A stretch of 64,000 nucleotides of DNA from Polynucleobacter sp. 71A-WALBACH (GTDB lineage Bacteria > Pseudomonadota > Gammaproteobacteria > Burkholderiales > Burkholderiaceae), in assembly GCF_018882365.1 (NCBI RefSeq), contig NZ_JACVOP010000001.1:372001-436000 (forward strand), read 5' to 3'. The first letter of the stretch is position 1. The number at the start of each line of letters is the position of its first letter. Position numbers and translations under genes: made by a program. The notes beneath the pieces were generated by a model, which searched no databases, was not told where the DNA came from, and worked only from the letters and a program-made list of their open reading frames with translations. Of the stretch, positions 30,351 to 38,228 are shown one piece after another.

Positions 30351-30764
30351 CTACAAAGCACTACTAATTCCCCTCAGCTTTCCTACAACATCTAAAAACT
30401 CATCGGCTCCCAATAACTTCTTAAACTTCTTGGTCACCTCACCGCTGGCAGCATTGATTCCATCTTTCATGGCCTTGGCTTTTTTAGTGGGATGAACTTC
30501 CATTTCACGAGCATCATTTGCTGATGGCAATCTTTCTATTAGCCCTAAGCGCTCCAATCCATCTAAGCCTCTAGAGGCTGTAGGCTTGGTGATATTCATT
30601 TCTTTAGCTAAAGCATTTTGGTAGGACTGGGGCTTTTCTAAAATCACTCTCAGCATGAATGCTTGAGATGGAGTTAGGCCAAATGGTTTGAATGCTAATG
30701 TCCATTCCCGCTCTAACTTACGAGCAAGGGAGGTAGTGTTGAAATATAGGCACTGTTCAAACAT
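30351..30764 (-). CDS. MarR family transcriptional regulator
   Basis: This 137-residue winged-helix protein has the MarR helix-turn-helix and wing (LTPSQAFMLRVILEKPQSYQNALAKEMNITKPTASRGLDGLERLGLIERLPSANDAREMEVHPTKKAKAM). It precedes the tautomerase gene on the same strand and could control it or itself. A palindromic TTAGTTAGCTATACAACTAT-like segment occurs both after it (30309-30328) and before it (30786-30804, GGTTAGCTATACAACTAT), which is a good candidate for its operator. Confidence 0.88.
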   Translation of the reverse strand: MFEQCLYFNTTSLARKLEREWTLAFKPFGLTPSQAFMLRVILEKPQSYQNALAKEMNITKPTASRGLDGLERLGLIERLPSANDAREMEVHPTKKAKAMKDGINAASGEVTKKFKKLLGADEFLDVVGKLRGISSAL

Positions 30765-30784
30765 GAAGTCACTATATCACAAAA

Positions 30785-30804
30785 TGGTTAGCTATACAAC
30801 TATT
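30785..30804. promoter_or_regulatory. Candidate MarR operator 2 (before the marR gene)
   Basis: Second copy of GTTAGCTATACAACTAT, about 20 bases upstream of the marR start codon. It supports autoregulation together with control of the tautomerase gene. Confidence 0.55.
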
Positions 30805-30839
30805 ATGAAGAATGCTTATTAATTAGTACCTAGGAATGC

Positions 30840-31310
30840 CTAATCCACCGCCACCACAAAATCAATTTCTACTGGTGCATTCTTGGGCAGTTGAAATACT
30901 CCAACAGATGTTCTTGAGTGAACTCCAGCATCACCAAAGATTGAATATAGGACTTCAGAGGCTCCATCTGACACTTCGCTTTGCTGGGTAAAGCTGGCTG
31001 AAGACTGCACATAGACAGAAATTCGCAAAATTTTTTGAACTTGTTCCAATGATCCCAATTGCTTTAGCAAAAGCGCAACTGCTCGCATTACACAAATCTT
31101 TGCGGCCACCTGTCCAGCTTCAAGGGAGACATCAGCCCCTAGGGCACCCTGAATAACTACATGATTACCAATGCGAGGGATTTGTCCGCTGATATAGATG
31201 GTGTTTTGATGTCGCACCAAAGGAGCGTAGTTGCCCCCAACCTTGATTTCTCCATCAAAGCTGTATCCAAGCTCTTTGGCTATTTGCTGAAAGCGTTCTT
31301 CTCTTGTCAT
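30840..31310 (-). CDS. RidA/YjgF family protein
   Basis: This 156-residue RidA-like protein carries the blocks GNYAPLVRHQNTIYISGQIPRIG and the end RTSVGVFQLPKNAPVEIDFVVAVD, with the conserved Arg (SRTSVGV) and Glu of the family. RidA enzymes deaminate reactive enamine intermediates; this one is longer at the N-terminus than E. coli RidA and belongs to the broader YjgF/UK114 group. It is transcribed alone, towards the marR gene. Confidence 0.88.
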   Translation of the reverse strand: MTREERFQQIAKELGYSFDGEIKVGGNYAPLVRHQNTIYISGQIPRIGNHVVIQGALGADVSLEAGQVAAKICVMRAVALLLKQLGSLEQVQKILRISVYVQSSASFTQQSEVSDGASEVLYSIFGDAGVHSRTSVGVFQLPKNAPVEIDFVVAVD

Positions 31311-31340
31311 ATAAGAAACATTCTAAGGGGCCCGTAAATG

Positions 31341-31366
31341 AAAAAACCACTCGAAGGTGGTTTTTG
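31341..31366 (-). terminator. CGAA-loop hairpin next to degenerate tRNA end
   Basis: ACCAC-TCGAA-GGTGGT, the same hairpin type as elsewhere with one change. It lies next to a tRNA-like remnant (31371-31430) and could terminate the carbonic anhydrase transcript on the minus strand. Confidence 0.6.
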
Positions 31367-31370
31367 GTGT

Positions 31371-31425
31371 TTCTTAGTGGCTCGGGCCGGAATCGAACCA
31401 GAGCCTAGGATTCGTACATCTAGTT
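31371..31425 (-). repeat. Degenerate tRNA 3'-end remnant
   Basis: On the minus strand GAATCCTAGGCTCTGG, TTCGATTCCG and GCCCGAGCCACTA recall the T-arm and acceptor 3' end of tRNA-Phe (TTCGATTCCGCCCCGGGCCACCA), and the following AAGAAACAC and hairpin match the DNA beyond tRNA-Phe. The 5' half does not fold as a tRNA. It ends right at the stop codon of the neighbouring carbonic anhydrase gene. Confidence 0.7.
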
Positions 31426-31431
31426 TCTAGA

Positions 31432-32145
31432 CTAAGCAACCAGCTCGACATTGCCCGCGTCTAAATGATAAAGGCCGCCCACAACTATCAATTTTTGATT
31501 TGCGACCAACTGTCTCAATAATGGAGTTGAATCTTTGAGCATTGCCACATTGATTTTGATATTTTCTAATGTGGTCGCAGCAAGCAAATCGCCACCATCC
31601 TTTTGCCCAGCCTTAACGGCACCACGAAGGCTGGTAGTGATGGTTTGAATGTGTCCAGGGAAGTCAACATTATCTTTATCGGCTTTGATTGAGGCCTTGA
31701 TTGCACCACATTCAGTATGGCCCAAGACCATTATCAATGGGGAATTCAATACTGCCGCGCCATATTCAATGCTTGCTAGGATATCTGGAGAAACATAATT
31801 TCCCGCCAAGCGGTTTACAAATAAATCTCCTCGACCCTCATCAAAGCAGAGCTCTGGACTTACTCTTGAGTCGGCACATGACAATATAGAGGCATAAGGA
31901 TTTTGGCCCTTAGTTAGTGCCGCCCTTGTTTTTGTGAAATTTCGAGCATTAACCTTACCTGTCGTATATCTTTTATTTCCCTCCATTAGGCGCTTAAGGG
32001 CGCCCTCAGGAGTCATCACATTTGAGGCAATTGGCGGCTGATCACTGGCGGCCAATAATGTATTGCTATCCAGCATCGAGAAAAATGAAATGGCGCCAAT
32101 CATCTTAAAAATAGCGCGGCGGGAATATGAATTCATTTTTAGCAT
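31432..32145 (-). CDS. Exported beta-class carbonic anhydrase
   Basis: This 237-residue protein has an N-terminal twin-arginine-like signal (NSYSRRAIFKMIGAISFFSML) and a beta-carbonic anhydrase domain with Zn-ligand motifs SCADSRVSPE and GHTECGAI. Export to the periplasm fits a role in CO2/bicarbonate exchange at the envelope, complementing the cytosolic enzyme at 11.6-12.3 kb. The start may also be the ATG at 32136. The gene lies exactly between two degenerate tRNA-end remnants, consistent with acquisition as a unit. Confidence 0.9.
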   Translation of the reverse strand: MLKMNSYSRRAIFKMIGAISFFSMLDSNTLLAASDQPPIASNVMTPEGALKRLMEGNKRYTTGKVNARNFTKTRAALTKGQNPYASILSCADSRVSPELCFDEGRGDLFVNRLAGNYVSPDILASIEYGAAVLNSPLIMVLGHTECGAIKASIKADKDNVDFPGHIQTITTSLRGAVKAGQKDGGDLLAATTLENIKINVAMLKDSTPLLRQLVANQKLIVVGGLYHLDAGNVELVA

Positions 32146-32190
32146 TCAATCTTATTGACGGTTATCTCATACTACCCCTTAAAAATGAAA

Positions 32191-32212
32191 AAACCACCCG
32201 AAGGTGGTTTTA
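32191..32212 (-). terminator. CGAA-loop hairpin next to degenerate tRNA end
   Basis: ACCACC-CGAA-GGTGGT at 32193-32208 followed by TTTTAGTGTTTCTTGGTGG, identical to the DNA beyond tRNA-Phe. No gene on the minus strand ends here, so it looks like a copied tRNA terminator rather than a local one. Confidence 0.6.
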
Positions 32213-32213
32213 G

Positions 32214-32281
32214 TGTTTCTTGGTGGCCCGGGGCGGAATCTAACCAGGGCCGAGGATTCCCAACTCTGCTTTAGACTATCC
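32214..32281 (-). repeat. Degenerate tRNA 3'-end remnant
   Basis: The minus strand reads GATTCCGCCCCGGGCCACCA, an exact copy of the tRNA-Phe 3' end, preceded by CGGCCCTGG and a degenerate anticodon arm. The upstream half does not fold as a tRNA. Together with the adjacent hairpin, about 80 bases of the tRNA-Phe 3' side are duplicated here. Confidence 0.75.
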
Positions 32282-32307
32282 AATAACCACTTCTTCAAAA
32301 GGCTCAA

Positions 32308-32658
32308 ATGGCTTGGATCATTACCAAATATCTTTTAACAGCTGGAATGGTTGTATTCATTTCCGAAGTTGCTAAAAGAAGCGATAGGCTAGGAGGTTTT
32401 ATTGCGGCATTACCTCTAATGACTTTGCTTACGCTCACTTGGCTCTACATAGAAAACCAACCTGAAGAGAAAATTGCCAATCACGCTTATTACACTTTTT
32501 GGTATGTAATCCCCACACTACCAATGTTTCTGCTATTTCCATACTTACTTCCAAAGCTAGGCTTCTGGCTAACAATGGGAGTAAGTCTTGTTGTGACTGT
32601 TATTTGTTTCGGGCTATTTGCCCTAGCAATGAAAAACTTTGGGGTAGAGCTCCTATAA
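32308..32658 (+). CDS. DUF3147 family membrane protein
   Basis: This 116-residue protein has four hydrophobic helices (about residues 4-20, 28-45, 60-80 and 85-112). The pattern KYLLTAGMVVFISEVAKRSDRLGGFIAALPLMTLLTLTWLYIE is that of DUF3147, a small membrane family without assigned function. It lies exactly between a degenerate tRNA remnant and the intact tRNA-Phe, so it looks like a cassette. Confidence 0.82.
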   Translation: MAWIITKYLLTAGMVVFISEVAKRSDRLGGFIAALPLMTLLTLTWLYIENQPEEKIANHAYYTFWYVIPTLPMFLLFPYLLPKLGFWLTMGVSLVVTVICFGLFALAMKNFGVELL

Positions 32659-32664
32659 ATGGAA

Positions 32665-32686
32665 AAACCACCCGAAGGTGGTTTTA
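32665..32686 (-). terminator. Terminator of tRNA-Phe
   Basis: Hairpin ACCACC-CGAA-GGTGGT with A-run and T-run starts about ten bases beyond the CCA end of tRNA-Phe on the minus strand. It is the probable parent of the remnant-linked copies. Confidence 0.85.
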
Positions 32687-32694
32687 GTGTTTCT

Positions 32695-32770
32695 TGGTGG
32701 CCCGGGGCGGAATCGAACCACCGACACAAGGATTTTCAATCCTCTGCTCTACCGACTGAGCTACCAGGCC
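32695..32770 (-). tRNA. tRNA-Phe (GAA)
   Basis: The 76-base sequence on the minus strand folds into a full cloverleaf: acceptor stem GGCCTGG / CCGGGCC with an encoded CCA, D-arm with AGCTCAGTCGGTAGAGC, anticodon arm GAGGATTGAAAATCC with anticodon GAA, and T-arm GGTGGTTCGATTCCGCC. The 5' half and flank (32733-32774) are repeated exactly at 41133-41174, so this gene is the likely attachment site of the 8.4-kb segment to its right. Confidence 0.97.
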
Positions 32771-32774
32771 AAGA
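32733..32774. repeat. 42-bp direct repeat, left copy (att-like)
   Basis: This block, from the anticodon loop to just beyond the tRNA-Phe 5' end, is identical to 41133-41174, exactly 8,400 bases away. Similarity stops abruptly on both sides. It is the pattern of attL/attR around an integrated element. Confidence 0.8.
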
Positions 32775-32780
32775 CTGCTT

Positions 32781-32810
32781 ATTATACGCAAACTGTAGTA
32801 GAACTTTCAA
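32781..32810 (-). promoter_or_regulatory. Promoter of tRNA-Phe
   Basis: On the minus strand TTGAAA (32805-32810) and TATAAT (32781-32786) are spaced by 18 bases and lie just upstream of the tRNA. This DNA is inside the segment bounded by the 42-bp repeats, so the promoter would have been brought by the inserted element. Confidence 0.8.
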
Positions 32811-32907
32811 AAAATGTTCTCTACTGTTGTCAATCGCCTTGTAATTGCTCAATCCATTGCCACATCAGGATCTTTAATCCTGTTCAACGGTGTTCTGCTT
32901 TTCCTGC

Positions 32908-33075
32908 TTACGCAGACATTGCCTTCGTTAAATTCTGCTGTGCTTTTGCCACCTTCTGCCGCTTACGCTCCGTGTCTAACGCTCTGCTGACATTGTCTTT
33001 CTGCGTTTTTAATGCGTCTAAGCGTGCTTGCTGTGGGGTGCGTGGCTTGTTGGGGTTGGGCACGCTTTTAACCAT
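32908..33075 (-). CDS. Small basic helical protein, 55 aa (mini-gene A)
   Basis: The ORF starts with ATG (33073-33075) preceded by GATAGAGG and encodes 55 residues: MVKSVPNPNKPRTPQQARLD, then a helical stretch rich in Lys, Arg and Gln ending KAQQNLTKAMSA. It is clearly related to the 56-62-aa protein at 42.35-42.54 kb, which shares P-x-P-x-x-PEQARL, KD, ER-x-RQ and KAQQNL. The conservation of two separate copies supports a real gene. No function is recognised. Confidence 0.6.
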   Translation of the reverse strand: MVKSVPNPNKPRTPQQARLDALKTQKDNVSRALDTERKRQKVAKAQQNLTKAMSA

Positions 33076-33114
33076 CCTCTATCTATGGAGGCTTGATGAT
33101 GCTTTTATAACAAG

Positions 33115-33420
33115 CTACTTCTTGACTGCAGATTTTGCCAGTGAATTAGCTTTAATACAGCTGATTGAGCCCAATGAATTCGATTCATAAACCCATTTAT
33201 TATCCACCTGCTTTCTTGAAGCTGTCTCTGGCATCAATATATAACAAATGACGTCGTCAGACTGGTCATAAAGCTTGTAAATTCCTGCGCCAGGTTGACC
33301 TGCTTCAAATGTAGCGACATACTGCATTTGAGCTTTTTGTTGGGCTTGACTATTCTGAGCACTAAGAGCCAATATGAATAGACAGCCAACCAAAAATGAG
33401 AATTTTAATGTGCTCTTCAT
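33115..33420 (-). CDS. Exported protein of unknown function
   Basis: This 101-residue protein has a signal peptide (residues 1-26, FSFLVGCLFILALSAQNSQAQ) and a small mature domain with two cysteines (DVICYILMP and GSISCIKANS) that may pair. It begins two bases after the adhesin gene stop, so it is co-transcribed with it and may act as an accessory or be unrelated. No family is recognised. Confidence 0.7.
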   Translation of the reverse strand: MKSTLKFSFLVGCLFILALSAQNSQAQQKAQMQYVATFEAGQPGAGIYKLYDQSDDVICYILMPETASRKQVDNKWVYESNSLGSISCIKANSLAKSAVKK

Positions 33421-33422
33421 AA

Positions 33423-35108
33423 TTAGAAGCTGATACCTAAACCTGCGCCAGCTGTGTAACTACCAGTTGAAGAACTACCTGATACCTTAAAAACTACATT
33501 CTCAGAAAGTCTTGCTTGTGCGCCAACAGCAATCGCACTAGCACTAATGTAGTTACCTACGCCAATACCCACGGCAAACTGTTTATTGGTCTCCAATGCT
33601 GGGATATTAGCTACCGCACTAACGCCCGCAACACCGCGTTGAGCGATTAGGTTATTTTGATTAACTTGGTTTTGTAAATTGTTAACTTGATTTTGAATAC
33701 CATTAACTTGATTTTGGAGCGCAGGTGAAGCTCCGCCGCCGGACGCTGCAATTAACTGATTGACTTGACCCAAGTTGACGGCATCGGTCAGAGCAGTTGC
33801 TGCTGCAACATTCTGCAGTTTATTGTTATTAAAGCTAACGGTTGAAGTGCCAACGCCACCAGTCTGGTTACCAACAGTTACAGTTGAGTTTGAAGCAGAA
33901 CCAACAACCGTATTGCCTGTAGTAGTTAAGGTACCCGCCTGCACCGCTCCAGTTGTTTGAATCGTGCCAGATCCGGCATTAAGACTACCTACGGTTGCTG
34001 CACCAGTGGTAGTTAATGTACCAGCCTGTATTGCACCTGTTGTTTGAATGATCCCTGAGCCAGCATTTACGCTAGCCACACTTATTGCTGTTGATCCATC
34101 CTGCAACTGCCCTAGATTTACAGCATCGGTTTGGCTTGTTGCAACACCAACAGACTGAAGCCTATTGCCATTAAAGGAAATATTGGAAGCGGCAGCAGTA
34201 GTTACGTCGTTACCAATCGTAATTGTGCCGCCAAATACCTGTGCGGTAGATGATGGCGAGAATGCTGTGCCAATCGTTGTTGATCCTGCACCAGAGTTAT
34301 TGATTTGAACAGAGGTGCCATATAAAGAAACAGATCCACCGCCAGTATGGCCAATTTGTGTGGTTGATGAACCAGATGTATTAATGGATGTTGTGCCAAC
34401 AACATTATTTGTGCCAGTAATCGTATTGGTTGATGCTGCATTACCAATATTTGTTGAAGCACTACCAGAGGTATTGATATTTGTAGCGCCAGTACTAGTT
34501 AAAGCACCAGTATTGGTAATACCTGTTGTTGATGAGGCGCCAGAAACACTTAAGCCAGTAAAAGATGCAGATCCTAGAGTGGTAATTGAAGCTGTCGTAA
34601 CATTTCCAGCTGATGGATTTTGAATGTTCACAGCGCCACGAAAATTTGATGCCTGATTAACGTACAAGCCCCCGCCATTTAATGATGTAACACTACCGTA
34701 AATTTCAGTTCCCCCGTTACCTGCCGCAGTATTACCAATACGGGTTGTCGTTGTTCCGTTGGTATTGAATTGCGCCGCATCCCCAGTACCGGTAGCTCGA
34801 ATATCAATTAATCCGTTGCTTGAGTTAATTAAAACTCCAATTGAACCGGAACCTGCAGTTGCATTCGTATTGGTTCCGGTGATGACTGTGCCCGCAGTAT
34901 TGCTGTCGTAGACGCCAGTTGAACCATTGATGGTTGTTGTCCCTATTCCCGCTGAATTTAAGCTAGTTGCAGCTCCAGCGGTTGAATTGACGGCATCTGT
35001 TGCCGATTGCGCAAATACTCTAGATGAGCCTAGGCCTAATACTCCAGTAATAATTAGACTGATTGCTATGTATTTGAGTCGGGGCTTGTGATGCAGATTG
35101 TTATTCAT
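33423..35108 (-). CDS. YadA-like trimeric autotransporter adhesin
   Basis: From the ATG at 35108 the protein is 561 residues. It has a long signal peptide (MNNNLHHKPRLKYIAIS, ending ...SSRVFAQS), a Thr/Ser/Gly-rich passenger with tandem repeats (two copies of a block with GSGIIQTTGA or GSGTIQTTGA and QAGTLTTTG), two YadA-type neck motifs containing TDAVNLGQ, a coiled-coil stalk of NQVNNLQNQV repeats, and the C-terminal YadA anchor ending GSYTAGAGLGISF with terminal Phe. The anchor forms the outer-membrane pore and trimerises. It is divergent from the AraC-type regulator, which likely controls it. The extra 16 residues from 35156 are not conserved. Confidence 0.88.
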   Translation of the reverse strand: MNNNLHHKPRLKYIAISLIITGVLGLGSSRVFAQSATDAVNSTAGAATSLNSAGIGTTTINGSTGVYDSNTAGTVITGTNTNATAGSGSIGVLINSSNGLIDIRATGTGDAAQFNTNGTTTTRIGNTAAGNGGTEIYGSVTSLNGGGLYVNQASNFRGAVNIQNPSAGNVTTASITTLGSASFTGLSVSGASSTTGITNTGALTSTGATNINTSGSASTNIGNAASTNTITGTNNVVGTTSINTSGSSTTQIGHTGGGSVSLYGTSVQINNSGAGSTTIGTAFSPSSTAQVFGGTITIGNDVTTAAASNISFNGNRLQSVGVATSQTDAVNLGQLQDGSTAISVASVNAGSGIIQTTGAIQAGTLTTTGAATVGSLNAGSGTIQTTGAVQAGTLTTTGNTVVGSASNSTVTVGNQTGGVGTSTVSFNNNKLQNVAAATALTDAVNLGQVNQLIAASGGGASPALQNQVNGIQNQVNNLQNQVNQNNLIAQRGVAGVSAVANIPALETNKQFAVGIGVGNYISASAIAVGAQARLSENVVFKVSGSSSTGSYTAGAGLGISF

Positions 35109-35176
35109 ATGTGTTTTGGTCAATTTTGGAATTGCCAAAATTTTCACAGCCAACAACCCACATAGCTATCCCCATC

Positions 35177-35232
35177 TTCTATGGATTGACGTCATTATTC
35201 TATGAATAGTGGATAGCAAACAATTCATAGAA
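35177..35232. promoter_or_regulatory. Inverted and direct repeats between adhesin and AraC genes
   Basis: TTCTATGAAT (35198-35207) and ATTCATAGAA (35223-35232) are perfect inverted repeats with a 15-base spacer. A third imperfect half-site TTCTATGGAT (35177-35186) lies 21 bases before the first, two helical turns away. This arrangement suits an AraC-type regulator binding between divergent promoters. Confidence 0.65.
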
Positions 35233-35255
35233 GAAAAACTGCTTAAAATCCACCG

Positions 35256-36263
35256 ATGCAGAGCAAACTCAAGATCGACTGGTTAATTAAAGATGACTCC
35301 ATTCAGTCGACATCAATTACATCTGGCGGTAACCAAGTTCAAAGGCTCCACTACCAGATACCAAAAGAACTTGGCGCAGGGTATTACGAGCAGCTAGAAA
35401 TTCTCCCGGGAATCCTAATAGTTCACGGAGTTCAAGAATTCACCCCAGCCGCAGCAGGCCAGATGATCTCAATTGGCAGGTTCTCATTTAACTTTCCTGA
35501 ACCGACCCTAGTGGTGCAATCCATCACAGGCGGTATTGCCGTCCATCAAGAAGAAATCCCCAAGATGGATATTATTTTTAAGCCCGGGATTGATTTTTTT
35601 AGACATGCAAAAGATTTCAGCGTTACTCCACTAGCTGATGGCAGTAGCACCTTACTGCGAATGAACGGTGTAATTGCGGCCGATTCTAGTCTCAAGAAGT
35701 TATTAGGCGATGAGATTGTTAACAGCCTTTACGACGCGCTAAAGCTGGACCCAACACCAGCGATCAAAGCCATACCCACACCCATTAGTATTTCCAAATT
35801 TTTACGTGAGAGCTTCTCTCACACGGTAGCCGGTGATCTACAAAAGCTCTACGCGCAGTCAAAGATTATTGAGTACTTCTGTGCTCTGGTTTCGTATATC
35901 AATAAACCGGTTGAGCATAAGAAGAACGATAAGAAATTAGTAGAGGCCGCTCACTCGGCTAGGGAGTACCTTCTTAACCTTGACGGCAAGCTTCCAACCC
36001 TTGATGAGTTAGGAGGTAAGTTTGGAATTTCCTCAAAGAGACTAAATGAACAATTTGCTGTTGAGTTTGGCCAGTCAATGTATTCATTTATTACCGATAG
36101 ACGCCTAACCGAAGCCTATGAGGCGATACAGCAGAGTGACGTACCCCTAAAGACCATTGCCGCTAGGCTTGGCTATTCTCATGTGAATAACTTTATCGGC
36201 GCATTTACAAAGAAGTTTGGTTACCCTCCAGGAAAGTTAAGACAAAACTCACAATCTAATTGA
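35256..36263 (+). CDS. AraC family transcriptional regulator
   Basis: This 335-residue protein ends in a typical AraC/XylS DNA-binding domain with two helix-turn-helix units: TLDELGGKFGISSKRLNEQFAVEFGQSMYSFI and VPLKTIAARLGYSHVNNFIGAFTKKFGYPPGKLR. The N-terminal 220 residues are an uncharacterised sensor domain. It is divergent from the adhesin gene with a repeat-rich spacer, and overall is a good candidate local activator of the adhesin. The ligand is unknown. Confidence 0.9.
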   Translation: MQSKLKIDWLIKDDSIQSTSITSGGNQVQRLHYQIPKELGAGYYEQLEILPGILIVHGVQEFTPAAAGQMISIGRFSFNFPEPTLVVQSITGGIAVHQEEIPKMDIIFKPGIDFFRHAKDFSVTPLADGSSTLLRMNGVIAADSSLKKLLGDEIVNSLYDALKLDPTPAIKAIPTPISISKFLRESFSHTVAGDLQKLYAQSKIIEYFCALVSYINKPVEHKKNDKKLVEAAHSAREYLLNLDGKLPTLDELGGKFGISSKRLNEQFAVEFGQSMYSFITDRRLTEAYEAIQQSDVPLKTIAARLGYSHVNNFIGAFTKKFGYPPGKLRQNSQSN

Positions 36264-36295
36264 GTCACTGCTTTTGCACATAGCACATGAAGAAT

Positions 36296-36362
36296 CTCAT
36301 AACTAGACACCCCTCAAATTTGTTCCATTTGGAACAGACAAAAAACAAATCCTCTATCTATC
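36296..36362. repeat. Imperfect 66-base direct repeat, left copy
   Basis: TAACTAGACACCCCTCAAAT, TTGTTCCATTTGGAACAGAC and TCCTCTATCTATC recur in the same order at 38229-38292, on the other side of the phospholipase gene. Each copy contains the palindrome GTTCCATTTGGAAC or GTTCCATTTAGAAC. Confidence 0.65.
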
Positions 36363-36399
36363 CAGGCTTGATGGAATGGGGGTGGAAAGAGGCAAAGAA

Positions 36400-36420
36400 A
36401 AACCACCCGAAGGTGGTTCT
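36400..36420. terminator. CGAA-loop hairpin between araC and phospholipase genes
   Basis: ACCACC-CGAA-GGTGGT lies between the convergent ends of the AraC gene and the phospholipase gene, where it can stop both transcripts. Confidence 0.7.
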
Positions 36421-36448
36421 TGTTTACCGCCAAAAATTGGTGCATCTA

Positions 36449-38107
36449 TTATTTAGAAGCCAGCAATGGAAACATTTCATTGGCAAATTCTTTAGCAATA
36501 TTTAAAGCCTGAGCGCCAGTAATCTTGGCCTTCGGATCCTTTGGCATTGAAGGAACAGCAAAACCTTCTTTTCTCGCAAATGTCACAATTGCAGGAACCA
36601 TTGCTTGAGCCAACTCTGAATAAGATGTATCTAGATTATTAGGATCTGGAGCTACATAAGCTGGCGCTGGTCTTGCAACAATATTAGGCCATGTACTTGG
36701 GTCACGAGGCTTTTGTAGAGTAAAGCAAGTCTCTAATGTTCTAGCGCTTGCATCACGCTGGGTAAATGGTTTGCCTAGATCCCAGACTTTGCGCAATGTG
36801 GCAATCAATGAAGTGTGACGAAACTCTTCTGTGAAAACTGACTTCTCAGGAATCCACGGTGAAACTAATACTGCTGGCGTGCGATAACCCGATAAGGTGA
36901 AATCAAAATCGCATTGTCCTTTAGGTGCGCCCGCTTCAGGAGCCGGCACTCGTGGAGGCGGCACATGGTCATAGGTACCGCCTGGCTCATCCCAGCCAAC
37001 TAGCAAGGTGGTATTGAGAACGTTAGAACCCTTCTGCTTAGTGCCCATTGCTTTATATGCGTTATAAATCTTTGACAGATAAGCCTCCCCACTTAAAGTG
37101 GATGACGGAGGATCTAGAGGCAAATCTTTGCCAGCAATCATCGCCATGCCAGCACTTGGATGATAGTCAGCGTGACCATTTACTAACGGTGGCTCGACAA
37201 AAGCAAAATTAGGTAATGTGCCATTTGCACAATCTTTTTCAAACTCAGAGAACGGCACAATATTGGTAGCAAAGTACTTCCTTAATACAGGCATGCTCAC
37301 CAATGCTGTAAACGAAAGTGGGTCAGGTTGACCAACATAGATCTTCCAAGTCTTTCCCTTTTCAGACAGGCGATTGAAAATTGTTTCCGCCTTGTTGTTC
37401 ATTAAAAAGTTATCAGCTGGGGAATTCACCACAAAGCCAGATGAAGTACCTGCGGTCCAGAAAGAGCGATTTGGAAATGTTTGCGATGGCACTTCTGAGT
37501 ACCAATGGTCAAAGCAAGAAAAACCCTTTGCCAGCCCTGTAATCACTGGGATTTGCTCTGGAGTAAAGCCCGTCATAATCTCAGAGTACTCTTTAAGAGT
37601 AGGCTGACGAAGATGATCAGCCGTGAAATTACTGATGTAATCAGTCACAAAGCCTTGCATATTCGGAACTGCATCGGCTGACTTTGGCACATTCCAAGGG
37701 GCGACGATATTTTTACCCATCTTGAACTTATTTTGCTCATCAATGGTATTGAACATCTGTGTATTGGTATGAGGATACTCCTCACCCGGATCTGAACTTG
37801 GACAATTCATTGAAGGACTTACACCGTAGTACACCCTTCCGCCAGGGGCTGGATGCTGAGCCCAAGATGGAACTGGATTACTTAAATTCTTACCAATTAC
37901 GCCTTCAAATTGGGGAACTTCTCCTGCCTGATATAGATGCCCCAAAATATTATCGAAGGAGCGATTTTCAAACAGCACCACAATCATGTGGTCCATTGCA
38001 TTCTTACTTGTGGGCTCTTTCGTAGAACATCCAGATGCCCCAAGGGCGACAGTTGCGCTACCAAGAGCCGTAGTTTTTAAGAATTTACGGCGAGACTGTT
38101 GAGCCAT
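36449..38107 (-). CDS. Tat-exported phosphoesterase (phospholipase C / AcpA type)
   Basis: From the ATG at 38107, with AAGGCAG before it, the protein is 552 residues. It starts with a twin-arginine signal MAQQSRRKFLKTTALGSATVA and then a lipobox-like GASGC, so it may be exported by Tat and lipidated. The domain matches the phosphoesterase family with the metal-binding start DHMIVVLFENRSFDNILGHLY and GWDEPGGTYDHVPPP, which is shared by bacterial phospholipase C and acid phosphatase AcpA. The substrate is uncertain. It is flanked by the 66-base direct repeats. Confidence 0.88.
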   Translation of the reverse strand: MAQQSRRKFLKTTALGSATVALGASGCSTKEPTSKNAMDHMIVVLFENRSFDNILGHLYQAGEVPQFEGVIGKNLSNPVPSWAQHPAPGGRVYYGVSPSMNCPSSDPGEEYPHTNTQMFNTIDEQNKFKMGKNIVAPWNVPKSADAVPNMQGFVTDYISNFTADHLRQPTLKEYSEIMTGFTPEQIPVITGLAKGFSCFDHWYSEVPSQTFPNRSFWTAGTSSGFVVNSPADNFLMNNKAETIFNRLSEKGKTWKIYVGQPDPLSFTALVSMPVLRKYFATNIVPFSEFEKDCANGTLPNFAFVEPPLVNGHADYHPSAGMAMIAGKDLPLDPPSSTLSGEAYLSKIYNAYKAMGTKQKGSNVLNTTLLVGWDEPGGTYDHVPPPRVPAPEAGAPKGQCDFDFTLSGYRTPAVLVSPWIPEKSVFTEEFRHTSLIATLRKVWDLGKPFTQRDASARTLETCFTLQKPRDPSTWPNIVARPAPAYVAPDPNNLDTSYSELAQAMVPAIVTFARKEGFAVPSMPKDPKAKITGAQALNIAKEFANEMFPLLASK

Positions 38108-38228
38108 AACTGCCTTTCTGAATTGGTTATAGTTATTACTAAGAACCCAATATACCGAAGTTCTCAAACTAAAAATAACCTTACATAAAATAGTCCATTA
38201 TTGGCCGGAAAAAGCCATTGAGCGTCCC

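Noticed and set aside
31371..32281. Two additional functional tRNA genes at the remnants
   Set aside because: Only the T-arm and acceptor 3' side are kept; the D-arm and anticodon arm do not fold.
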